A stretch of 8,667 bases of DNA from Fidelibacterota bacterium (lineage in GTDB: Bacteria > Fidelibacterota > UBA2242): NCBI GenBank assembly GCA_003527965.1, contig DPVY01000078.1, positions 1-8,667 on the forward strand, given 5' to 3'. The notes under the pieces were generated by a model that was given only the letters and a program-made list of their open reading frames with translations, made no database searches and was not told the origin of the DNA. The translations under genes and the position numbers were made by a program. Of the stretch, positions 1 to 6,808 are shown in pieces. Position 1 is the first letter of the stretch, and each line of letters starts with the position of its first letter.

Positions 1-1661
1 AGATTGTCGACACGGGCAGTATTAATCTGCTTGGTCAGGCTCTTCTTCTCTGCCCGCAAATAAGGCATGCTCAATAATTCCCGCAGACTCTTTATAGTTT
101 CCCAGTCCAGTTCGTTCAGGAAAGTAATATCCATTTTATGTTTGCTTGATTTGATTACCCGTTCGATTCCCCGGTAGAAGGTGGACAGGTCAATATTGGT
201 GTCGAACAGTTCATTGCTCATCTCAGACAGGAAATAACCGATTGTTAAGGCTCCGATCTGGTTTGAAGTCAGGAATATTCGCCACATGGTCTTAGCCAGG
301 TTTTCAGTCGTCAGCGGCAGGCTGTATTTCTCCTTCTCCGGGATATCAATGTCTCTGGTGGGCTTAATTAATTCACGATTCAGAATGGTCTGAAATAAGG
401 GATTTCTGTCGGGCTCGCAGACAAACCCGCAATCGCCGTCGGAATCGGCATTGATCAGATCAGCCTGTGTTTTGGATAGAACAATATACGGACCAATCCG
501 GCAGGCGTCTGATAATTTCAATAATCCGCCCGTAATCGGGTATTTACCTGCAATCACGGGGTTCCTTGTTTTGTGCTTATCCTTAATCTGCGCGTACACC
601 GAATCCGTAACAACGACAATTAGCCTGAATTCAGTTCCCTTGAATGGCTTGTGAAGCAGATAATTGGAAACTATCTTTTCTAATTGCTTCGACACCCAGG
701 GATATTCCGGTCCCAGGACCAACAGCGCTTCTTCCAGTTTCTGATGCAATTTCAACGGTTCATAGTCTTGATTATTCAGGTAGGCGGCCAACTTTCTTCG
801 GTTTTCCAGGGTGAGAATCATGTCCCGGTATTTCGGCAATACTTGCGATGTTATTTGGTTTATCAACTGATCATTGAGAGTCGAATCCGGCTTGATGAAC
901 TGCCAGAACTCGAATCCCAAATTGATTGCCTGACCTCGGATCGTTTGCGTGGAGATATTAGAAATCCCGAATTGGCAGCCATAGACGCCGGGTTTAGGAG
1001 CATTAACCTTAATATCACTGACGCACATAATCAGATCGAAGTCTTTCCAATCTTCGGGGTAACTGATCCCGATACCTTCAAAGAACGATCTCGGCACACA
1101 CAGACCTTTACCGATGGCTCGGTTGTCGATCAGAATCCGTGTTTGTCCTTCTACAGAGTTTGAGAGAATGATGCCGTATCCGCCCGGCAAACCGGTTCGG
1201 GCTTCATAATCCTTTTCAGACAATACTAAGACGGTGCCCGAATAGGCTTCCGGTTGATCATCTCTGGTGCAAAATGGGGTCATAAGCAATGACAAATAGC
1301 CCACAGCATCACCGGCTGTCTGGAAGGGGTGATCTTTCCAGTTGAGAGCGTAGAAATTGCCTTTGTTGACGCCGCTGCCGCCAAGCAAATCCTTGCTCAC
1401 TTGAGTCAGTAGCGTGAATAATTTACTGGCTCCGCTGGGATCGCTGCTTTGGGCATGACAGCCGTCTTCCGGCTTTAATCGAATGCTGTCCACATCCCGG
1501 ATTTCCGGAATGAACGACCCTAAACAGAAACGCTGTTCCACCGGATCAAGCATATCCGTATTCGGAACGGGTTCGCCGATGATGATACTGCCATCATTTT
1601 CGGATAGTGGAACATTGAGATGCCGGATTTCGACCGGCTGGATTGATAAACGAGTAACCAT
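1..1661 (-). CDS. Putative double-psi-beta-barrel RNA polymerase-like protein (YonO / QDE-1-like), C-terminus beyond window
   Basis: Reading the minus strand from ATG 1661-1659 gives 553 codons without a stop, continuing off the left edge. AGGAGG (1672-1667) lies 5 nt upstream of the start. Seen: N404-A-D-S-D-G-D410, in which D406, D408 and D410 match the Mg-binding aspartates of the NADFDGD motif of beta-prime/Rpb1; R366-N-P about 40 residues before it, like the R-x-P ahead of the catalytic loop in Rpb1; G184-K185-G186 after R181, resembling the G-x-KG of RNA-dependent RNA polymerases; and N467-Q-I-G inside a helix-like stretch, followed by lysines and D511, resembling the NDxLG...D..K region behind the catalytic loop in those enzymes. 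Family knowledge: two double-psi barrels in one chain are found in YonO and QDE-1. Inference: a single-polypeptide nucleotide polymerase, template unknown. Residues 1-150 are not recognised. No signal peptide or membrane segment is visible. It is divergent from the hsd locus. Alternative: a barrel-fold protein with chance motif similarity. Confidence 0.72.
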   Translation of the reverse strand, partial: MVTRLSIQPVEIRHLNVPLSENDGSIIIGEPVPNTDMLDPVEQRFCLGSFIPEIRDVDSIRLKPEDGCHAQSSDPSGASKLFTLLTQVSKDLLGGSGVNKGNFYALNWKDHPFQTAGDAVGYLSLLMTPFCTRDDQPEAYSGTVLVLSEKDYEARTGLPGGYGIILSNSVEGQTRILIDNRAIGKGLCVPRSFFEGIGISYPEDWKDFDLIMCVSDIKVNAPKPGVYGCQFGISNISTQTIRGQAINLGFEFWQFIKPDSTLNDQLINQITSQVLPKYRDMILTLENRRKLAAYLNNQDYEPLKLHQKLEEALLVLGPEYPWVSKQLEKIVSNYLLHKPFKGTEFRLIVVVTDSVYAQIKDKHKTRNPVIAGKYPITGGLLKLSDACRIGPYIVLSKTQADLINADSDGDCGFVCEPDRNPLFQTILNRELIKPTRDIDIPEKEKYSLPLTTENLAKTMWRIFLTSNQIGALTIGYFLSEMSNELFDTNIDLSTFYRGIERVIKSSKHKMDITFLNELDWETIKSLRELLSMPYLRAEKKSLTKQINTARVDN

Positions 1662-1665
1662 TGTT

Positions 1666-1672
1666 ACCTCCT
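1666..1672 (-). promoter_or_regulatory. Strong ribosome binding site of the polymerase-like gene
   Basis: The minus strand reads AGGAGGT with the AGGAGG core ending 5 nt before ATG 1661-1659. This near-consensus Shine-Dalgarno fixes the start codon and supports the long minus-strand frame over the short plus-strand frames lying opposite it. Confidence 0.8.
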
Positions 1673-1720
1673 TTTTTGGATTGTTAAGGTACGGTGGGGG
1701 GGTCCGCTATTATTGAGCAT

Positions 1721-1726
1721 TTTATA
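1721..1726 (-). promoter_or_regulatory. Possible -10 element for the polymerase-like gene
   Basis: On the minus strand TATAAA lies in an A/T-rich patch about 60 nt before the start codon, which would give a leader of roughly 50 nt containing a run of seven C (1702-1696). No good -35 box is visible 16-18 nt upstream, so this is a weak call. Confidence 0.25.
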
Positions 1727-1840
1727 GGTTAATTGAATTGCTTAAGACAGGGTCGGAAATGGCGTTTCACGACGAGCGCTGGGGGGCTTAAAAGTGCCGT
1801 TCATGGGTATCAAGACCTATCAGATTTTGGGGTGCCTGCT

Positions 1841-1880
1841 CCGGGTTTGCATCTGTCCTAGCCCGGGTGTTTGCGTCTGT
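1841..1880. repeat. Imperfect direct repeat in the intergenic region
   Basis: CCGGGTTTGCATCTGT (1841-1856) is echoed at 1863-1880 by CCGGGTGTTTGCGTCTGT, which differs by one substitution and a two-base insertion. The unit period is about 22 bp, or two helical turns, so two protein-binding sites on one face of the DNA are possible. Function unknown. Confidence 0.4.
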
Positions 1881-1968
1881 GAAGGTGAAATTGTTTATAA
1901 ATGTGGACCAGATTTGTGCTTATACGCTGCTCAGCTCGTACACTGGGTTTTCCGTAAATGACTGGTTC

Positions 1969-1978
1969 AGGGTACCCT
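1969..1978. repeat. 10-bp perfect palindrome
   Basis: AGGGTACCCT is perfectly self-complementary but does not extend further. It could be a small dimer-binding site or chance. Confidence 0.3.
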
Positions 1979-2320
1979 TTATGTACTGAAAACAGATCCT
2001 TTTTGATAATGGTTGAATAGAAGTGTTACTGCGTTTCTCGACGAGAGAGATACCTGTTTTACGTGTTCCTTGTCGGGTAAAATAAGTAGTATGCGGAATT
2101 GTCTAGTATCACCAGGAATTTGTTGTTTCCAGGAGAGAGCGTGCTCGGGGTTACGGTATTAAAAAGGGGAGTATTTCGCCCGACACCGATGCATTTATTC
2201 TTTTCTGGAAGGGGGGTGGGGGCAGGAAACAAAAGACTTTGGAGTCCCATTATATATGAATACTTATTACAGCGTTTTCCCCTTACACACGTAAAATCAC
2301 TTTACTATATTATTTCGACT

Positions 2321-2344
2321 TGAAAATGCGATCTGAAAATACGA
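2321..2344. repeat. Tandem 11-bp repeat upstream of hsdR
   Basis: TGAAAATGCGA (2321-2331) and TGAAAATACGA (2334-2344) differ at one base and are offset by 13 bp. They lie about 50-75 bp upstream of the proposed hsdR -35 box, a position compatible with an activator or regulator site. No protein is proposed. Confidence 0.35.
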
Positions 2345-2394
2345 GCAAGTAAAAATTAGGTTCCTATAAGGTGTTTCTGCCATCATTTTTTCAG

Positions 2395-2423
2395 TTGCTT
2401 ATTATATTCATAGATGTTAAAAT
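2395..2423 (+). promoter_or_regulatory. Candidate sigma70-type promoter of hsdR
   Basis: TTGCTT (2395-2400) and TAAAAT (2418-2423) are separated by exactly 17 bp. The -10 matches 5 of 6 consensus bases and the -35 matches 3 of 6. Transcription would start near 2430, giving a leader of about 45 nt that ends in the GAGG (2465-2468) ribosome binding site of hsdR. Confidence 0.4.
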
Positions 2424-2475
2424 TCAGAGACTGTAAACGGTTATGAATGGATACTGCTAAAAGTGAGGCCTGAAT

Positions 2476-5223
2476 ATGACGCCTGAAGAACTGGCTCGTC
2501 AACACATTGACCGTCAATTAATCCAGGCGGGTTGGTTAATACAGGACGTCAAAACTATTAATCTCGGCGCCGGGTTAGGCGTTGCCGTACGGGAATTTCC
2601 GACAGGGGCAGGACCAGCCGACTATATGCTGTTTATCGACCGTAAAGCAGTGGGTATTATCGAAGCCAAAGCCGAGGGCACAACCCTTGGCGGCGTCCAT
2701 GAACAGAGCATAAAATACGGGAAGAACTTCCCGGAAAACATACCCCATTTTCAATTACCCTTACCCTTTACCTATGAAAGCACCGGAATCGAAACCTTCT
2801 TCTCAGACCTGCGGGACCCGGACTATCGTTCCCGACGGGTATTTACCTTTCATCTCCCCGAAACACTCCAGAAATATCTATCGGAAGCCGTTACATTACG
2901 CGGTCGTCTGAAACAATTCCCTGAACTGAATGTTACCGGTTTGCGAAAATGTCAGATTGAAGCAATCACAAACCTGGAAGAATCATTCCGCAACGCCCGA
3001 CCAAGAGCCTTAATCCAGATGGCTACCGGCAGTGGTAAGACCTTTACGGCGGTATCGTTTGTCTATCGCCTGATAAAGTTTGCCAAAGCAAAACGAATCC
3101 TGTTCCTGGTGGACCGTAAAACTCTGGGACGCCAGACTCGCGGTGAGTTTGCTCAATATATCACTCCTGACGACGGACGGAAATTTACTGAATTATATAA
3201 TGTTCAGTTGCTTTCATCTAACGTAATTGATCCGGTCAATAAAGTCTGTATCACAACAATTCAGCGCCTTTACAGTATGCTCAGAGGCGAACCCATTGAA
3301 GACGATCTGGAAGAACTTTCTCTATACGATATTACTGACGAAACTACTGCACCAAAAGAGGTCGTTTACAATCCGCAAATCCCGATAGAAACCTTTGATT
3401 TCATCATCATTGATGAATGTCACCGGTCGATTTATAACCAATGGCGGCAGGTGCTGGAATATTTTGACGCTTTTATCATTGGATTGACAGCCACGCCCTC
3501 CAAGCAGACTTTTGGATTCTTCAATAAAAATCTGGTCATGGAATATAATCACGAACGGGCGGTTGCCGACCGGGTAAATGTCGGGTTTGAAGTATATCGT
3601 ATTCAAACTCAGATTACAGAGCAGGGCAGTAAGATCGGGACCGGTTTCTGGGTTGCGAAGCAAGACCGATACACACGGGAAAAGCGCTGGGAGCAGCTGG
3701 ATGAGGACATTGTCTATACCGAAAAGCAATTAGATCGGGAAGTAGTCTCTGTCGATCAGATACGGACGGTCATCCGTACGTTTCGGGACAAATTGAACAC
3801 TGAGATATTCCCCGGCAGAACGGAAGTTCCCAAGACCCTGATCTTTGCTAAAGACGATGCCCACGCCGAGAATATCGTTCAGATAACCCGGCAGGAATTC
3901 GATAAAGGTAACGACTTCTGCAAGAAGATCACTTACAAGACTACTGGCGACACGCCGGAAAACCTGATTGCCAGCTTCCGGAATTCGTATAATCCGCGTA
4001 TTGCCGTAACCGTGGATATGATCTCCACCGGAACGGATATTAAACCCCTGGAATGTCTGCTATTCATGCGGAATATCAAATCCAGGCTGTACTTTGAACA
4101 GATGATCGGGCGCGGTACAAGAGTCATTTCCAGCACCGATCTGGTTGCGGTAACTCCGGATACTCGTGATAAAACCCATTTTATTGTAGTAGATGCAGTT
4201 GGTGTGACGGAATCGGTGAAAATTGATTCCAAACCGCTGGAGCGTAAACGCACAGTTCCATTTAATAAACTGATCCAGCAGATCGCTTTTGGAGCACGGG
4301 ATGAAGATTCTATAACTTCACTAGCCGGACGTCTGTCACGCCTGAACCTGCAATTAGATAAAGAGCAGCACAAGGAGCTGGAAGTCGTTTCCGGCGGTGA
4401 GTCATTAACCGCTATAAGTAATCAATTACTGGACGCCGTGGATCACGATGTTCAAATGGAAAAAGCCAAAACGCTATTTCAGACAGATTCACCTTCCGAG
4501 GAACAGATCAAGCAGACCACTGATGAACTTACCATGAATGCCTGCAAGGTATTTGACGATCCGAAGTTCAGGGATAAACTCATTGAACTAAAGCAGCGCA
4601 ATGAACAAACCATTGATACTGTTAGTATAGACAATGTTGTATCCGCCGGCTATGACAGTAATGCTAAAGAGAAGGCTAATGTCCTCATCAAATCCTTCCG
4701 GGAATTCATGCAAGCCAATCAGGATGAGATTACGGCGCTTCAGATCATCTACAATCAACCTTATGATAAACGTCATCTGACCTATGAGATGATCAAAGAA
4801 CTGGCAAAACGGATGGAGAACCCGCCCTACAACCTGAATACCGACCGGGTCTGGTTTGCCTTTGAGCAGCTGGATAAGGACCGGGTACGGCGGCGGGGAC
4901 CGGATAAACTGCTGACTGATCTGATCTCGCTAATCCGATATGGTTTGGGAAAAGAGGAACAGTTGACGCCCTTTTATCAGAGTATCGATCAGCGCTTTGA
5001 GAACTGGCTGGATAATCAGCGTAAAGCGGGTAACGACTTCAGCCCGGAACAACTGGAATGGCTGAAGATGATCAAAGATCACATCGCCACCAGCGTGGAG
5101 ATCGAAGTAGATGACTTTGACAGCGTGCCCTTTTACGATCGCGGCGGCTTGATGAAAGCGTATAAGGTATTTGGAGACAAGTTTAATCAGATAATCCGAG
5201 AATTGAATGACCTATCAAAATAA
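2476..5223 (+). CDS. hsdR: Type I restriction-modification system endonuclease/translocase subunit HsdR (EcoAI/EcoEI-like)
   Basis: 915-residue motor and nuclease subunit of a type I restriction enzyme. With HsdM and HsdS it binds unmethylated target sites, translocates DNA with ATP hydrolysis and cuts at a distance. Seen: an N-terminal PD-(D/E)xK nuclease with D49, E63-A-K65 and the HsdR-typical Q77-xxx-Y81; helicase Walker A A-T-G-S-G-K188-T; DECH box D313-E-C-H316; T338-A-T-P; the conserved V-Y-R-I-Q-T-Q-I-T-E block from about 373; motif V S-T-G-T-D-I near 517; and motif VI Q542-M-I-G-R-G-T-R549. The C-terminal third matches the EcoEI-type C-terminal region that contacts the methyltransferase core. 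All catalytic motifs are intact, so the subunit is probably active. ATG 2476 follows GAGG with a 7-nt spacer. hsdS begins within about 30 nt of its stop, so the two are cotranscribed. Confidence 0.96.
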   Translation: MTPEELARQHIDRQLIQAGWLIQDVKTINLGAGLGVAVREFPTGAGPADYMLFIDRKAVGIIEAKAEGTTLGGVHEQSIKYGKNFPENIPHFQLPLPFTYESTGIETFFSDLRDPDYRSRRVFTFHLPETLQKYLSEAVTLRGRLKQFPELNVTGLRKCQIEAITNLEESFRNARPRALIQMATGSGKTFTAVSFVYRLIKFAKAKRILFLVDRKTLGRQTRGEFAQYITPDDGRKFTELYNVQLLSSNVIDPVNKVCITTIQRLYSMLRGEPIEDDLEELSLYDITDETTAPKEVVYNPQIPIETFDFIIIDECHRSIYNQWRQVLEYFDAFIIGLTATPSKQTFGFFNKNLVMEYNHERAVADRVNVGFEVYRIQTQITEQGSKIGTGFWVAKQDRYTREKRWEQLDEDIVYTEKQLDREVVSVDQIRTVIRTFRDKLNTEIFPGRTEVPKTLIFAKDDAHAENIVQITRQEFDKGNDFCKKITYKTTGDTPENLIASFRNSYNPRIAVTVDMISTGTDIKPLECLLFMRNIKSRLYFEQMIGRGTRVISSTDLVAVTPDTRDKTHFIVVDAVGVTESVKIDSKPLERKRTVPFNKLIQQIAFGARDEDSITSLAGRLSRLNLQLDKEQHKELEVVSGGESLTAISNQLLDAVDHDVQMEKAKTLFQTDSPSEEQIKQTTDELTMNACKVFDDPKFRDKLIELKQRNEQTIDTVSIDNVVSAGYDSNAKEKANVLIKSFREFMQANQDEITALQIIYNQPYDKRHLTYEMIKELAKRMENPPYNLNTDRVWFAFEQLDKDRVRRRGPDKLLTDLISLIRYGLGKEEQLTPFYQSIDQRFENWLDNQRKAGNDFSPEQLEWLKMIKDHIATSVEIEVDDFDSVPFYDRGGLMKAYKVFGDKFNQIIRELNDLSK

Positions 5224-5249
5224 CATTGACAGGCAGAGGCGCTGACAGA

Positions 5250-6638
5250 GTGAGTGGATTACCGAATAATTGGTCAATAGTTAGGCTTGGTGATATTACT
5301 TGTCAGTCAAAACTCAAAACTAATCCTTCAAATATTGAAAAAACACGATACGTTGGTCTTAAACACATTGAAAAAGATACAGGTAAATTAATTGAATATG
5401 GCTATTCAAATGAAGTAAAAAGTAGTAAGTCAATCTTCAGAAAGGGTGATTTATTATATGGGAAACTTAGGCCATATCTAAATAAAGTCTGGTGTGCTAC
5501 TTTTAATGGTATTTGCTCAACTGATTTGCTTGTTTTTCCACAATGTCATTTGAATAACGAATATCTCAAATACAGACTTCTAATGCCAGACTTTGTTCGA
5601 TTTGCGAATATTAATGTGTCTGGAGTTCATCATCCACGCGTGAAATTTGATACAATTTCAAGTTTCGAAATTCCCCTTCCCCCTTTCCCCGAACAGCAGC
5701 GCATCGCTGCCAAGATCGAAGAACTCTTCACCAAACTCGACGCCGGGGTTGCCGCCCTGCAGAAAGCCAAAACTTTGCTGAAGCAATACCGCCAGTCGGT
5801 GCTCAAAGCCGCCGTGGAAGGGAAACTCACGGAAGAATGGAGAAGGGAAAACGGAAAACGGATTGAGCCGGCGTCGGTGCTCCTGGAACGGATTCAGGCG
5901 GAGCGCAAACAACGCCTGGGCGGCAAGTACAAGCCGCCGAAGCCGGTGGACACATCCAATCTGCCGGACTTGCCGGATGGGTGGGTGTGGGCGAATTTGA
6001 AATCAATAGGTGAAGTTGTTACTGGTACAACTCCAAGTAAATCAAAATTAGAGTATTATGGTAATGAATATCCTTTTTATAAACCGACTGATTTGAATTC
6101 TGGGTACAACGTAAATACGTCTTCAGATTCCTTGTCCTCTGAAGGTATTTTAAAAGCAAGATTGCTTCGAAAAAACACTGTTTTAGTTACATGCATTGGT
6201 GCTACAATTGGTAAAACAGGACTCATCCGAAAAGAAGGTGCATCCAATCAACAAATAAATGCAATTCTTAATGAAGAAGGGATTCTTTCTGAGTACTTAT
6301 ACTTCGCTGCCATTTCACCATTCTTTCAAAATCAAATATTATCAAAATCCTCTTCAACTACACTTCCAATTCTGAACAAATCAAAGTTTGAAGAATTACC
6401 AATAATGATTCCGTCATATAATGAACAAAAGGAAATCGTTAATGAAATTGATAGACTTTTTTCAATAATCGATGAATCTGAACTTGTCATCGATACTGAA
6501 CTCAAGCGCTCCCAATCTCTCCGCCAATCCATCCTGAAGCGGGCGTTTGAGGGGAAGCTGGTACCGCAGGATCCATCGGATCCACCTGCCAGCGAGTTGT
6601 TGGAGAGAATCAAAGCCCAAAAGAGAAATAGTCAATGA
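5250..6638 (+). CDS. hsdS: Type I restriction-modification specificity subunit HsdS
   Basis: DNA-recognition subunit of the type I complex; each of its two target-recognition domains reads one half of a bipartite site. From GTG 5250 it is 462 residues, a usual length. Seen: TRD1 about residues 4-140 with the G-D-L-L-Y-G-K-L-R-P-Y core; a central conserved helix around P-E148-Q-Q-R; TRD2 from L241-P-D-G-W to about 385 with the G-T-T-P-S and F-Y-K-P-T-D-L signatures; and a second conserved helical arm around N391-E-Q-K to the end. The arms carry a repeated R-Q-S-(V/I)-L-K-x-A-x-E-G-K-L. GTG 5250 is preferred because a GGCAGAGG-like site (5232-5239) precedes it. A TTG at 5226 in the same frame would add 8 residues but has no visible ribosome binding site. 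The TRDs are A/T-rich and the arms G/C-rich, which suggests domain exchange. Confidence 0.95.
   Translation: MSGLPNNWSIVRLGDITCQSKLKTNPSNIEKTRYVGLKHIEKDTGKLIEYGYSNEVKSSKSIFRKGDLLYGKLRPYLNKVWCATFNGICSTDLLVFPQCHLNNEYLKYRLLMPDFVRFANINVSGVHHPRVKFDTISSFEIPLPPFPEQQRIAAKIEELFTKLDAGVAALQKAKTLLKQYRQSVLKAAVEGKLTEEWRRENGKRIEPASVLLERIQAERKQRLGGKYKPPKPVDTSNLPDLPDGWVWANLKSIGEVVTGTTPSKSKLEYYGNEYPFYKPTDLNSGYNVNTSSDSLSSEGILKARLLRKNTVLVTCIGATIGKTGLIRKEGASNQQINAILNEEGILSEYLYFAAISPFFQNQILSKSSSTTLPILNKSKFEELPIMIPSYNEQKEIVNEIDRLFSIIDESELVIDTELKRSQSLRQSILKRAFEGKLVPQDPSDPPASELLERIKAQKRNSQ
5790..5828 (+). repeat. HsdS internal conserved repeat, copy 1
   Basis: Encodes R-Q-S-V-L-K-A-A-V-E-G-K-L at the end of the central conserved arm. 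Together with copy 2 (6522-6560) it forms the internal repeat that gives HsdS its pseudo-twofold symmetry, and such repeats are known substrates for recombination that shuffles or duplicates TRDs. Confidence 0.75.
6522..6560 (+). repeat. HsdS internal conserved repeat, copy 2
   Basis: Encodes R-Q-S-I-L-K-R-A-F-E-G-K-L at the end of the C-terminal arm, matching copy 1 (5790-5828) at 10 of 13 residues. The nucleotide identity is only partial, so this is an old structural repeat and not a recent duplication. Confidence 0.75.
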
Positions 6639-6720
6639 CAATTAACGATTCATTTGCAATAATAGTCACAAAGTGATACTTATCGCGAATATAACGCTAT
6701 TTCAATTCGAATCGAGATTG

Positions 6721-6794
6721 GTTAATATGTTTAGTTAACACTTGTATTGCACGTTAACATTTCTTATGTTACAGTGCGTTATTAATGTTAATAT
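6721..6794. promoter_or_regulatory. Cluster of GTTAAC/GTTAAT sites: candidate operator of the regulator/nucleotidyltransferase pair
   Basis: The intergenic region before the regulator gene contains GTTAATAT (6721-6728), GTTAACAC (6734-6741), GTTAACAT (6753-6760), TTATGTTAC (6764-6772) and again GTTAATAT (6787-6794). TTAACATT (6754-6761) and AATGTTAA (6784-6791) form an exact 8-bp inverted pair. AbiEi-type antitoxins are known to repress their own operon by binding inverted repeats upstream. Assigning these sites to the downstream winged-helix protein is inference. Confidence 0.45.
6742..6770 (+). promoter_or_regulatory. Possible promoter of the regulator/nucleotidyltransferase operon
   Basis: TTGTAT (6742-6747) and TATGTT (6765-6770) are spaced by 17 bp, each matching 4 of 6 consensus bases. 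They lie inside the GTTAAC-site cluster, so a bound regulator would block polymerase. A TATAAA at 6792-6797 is an alternative -10 but would leave almost no leader. Confidence 0.3.
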
Positions 6795-6808
6795 AAAGCG
6801 GAATGACA

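Larger units (their letters stand above)
1662..2475. other. 814-bp divergent intergenic region without a convincing gene
   Basis: This stretch separates the minus-strand polymerase-like gene from hsdR. The longest frames are 74 codons (2099-2323, plus) and 63 codons (2059-2250, minus). They overlap each other, lack a recognisable product and have no good ribosome binding site. The plus strand has poly-G runs: G7 at 1696-1702, G6 at 1781-1786, and G6-T-G5 at 2211-2222. There are also short repeats and palindromes. The right end, from about 2280, becomes A/T-rich and holds the likely hsdR promoter. No tRNA, CRISPR array or intact insertion-sequence end was seen. Confidence 0.6.

Noticed and set aside
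1..1661. Housekeeping rpoC fragment
   Set aside because: The motif order and spacing do not follow beta-prime, there is no zinc-binding N-terminus, and no rpoB precedes it; the start region is unlike rpoC.
451..1716. Plus-strand open frames at 451-654, 684-1163 and 1483-1716
   Set aside because: They lie opposite the continuous 553-codon minus-strand frame, have no recognisable product or good ribosome binding sites, and are explained as shadows of the polymerase-like gene.
2036..2046. TCTCG-A-CGAGA palindrome
   Set aside because: A short isolated palindrome with no partner sites and no position relative to a promoter; probably chance.
2208..2226. G-quadruplex at GG-AA-G6-T-G5-CA-GG
   Set aside because: Only two tracts reach three guanines, so at best a weak two-layer structure could form; noted only as part of the poly-G observation.
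2235..2246. GACT-TTGG-AGTC hairpin
   Set aside because: A 4-bp stem does not extend and has no terminator features.
2059..2323. Overlapping small frames: 63 codons minus (2059-2250) and 74 codons plus (2099-2323)
   Set aside because: They overlap on opposite strands, contain G- or P-rich low-information stretches from the poly-G tract, and lack a convincing ribosome binding site or family resemblance.
3322..4776. Minus-strand frames inside hsdR
   Set aside because: They are antisense to the well-conserved helicase and linker regions of hsdR, with no signal of their own.
6569..6583. GGATCC-ATC-GGATCC possible hairpin near the end of hsdS
   Set aside because: It lies within the coding sequence for D-P-S-D-P-P, a normal HsdS tail, and is not followed by a U-run, so it is not a terminator.
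6669..6679. TCAC-AAA-GTGA stem after hsdS as a terminator
   Set aside because: The stem is only 4 bp without a T-run, so a rho-independent terminator cannot be supported.
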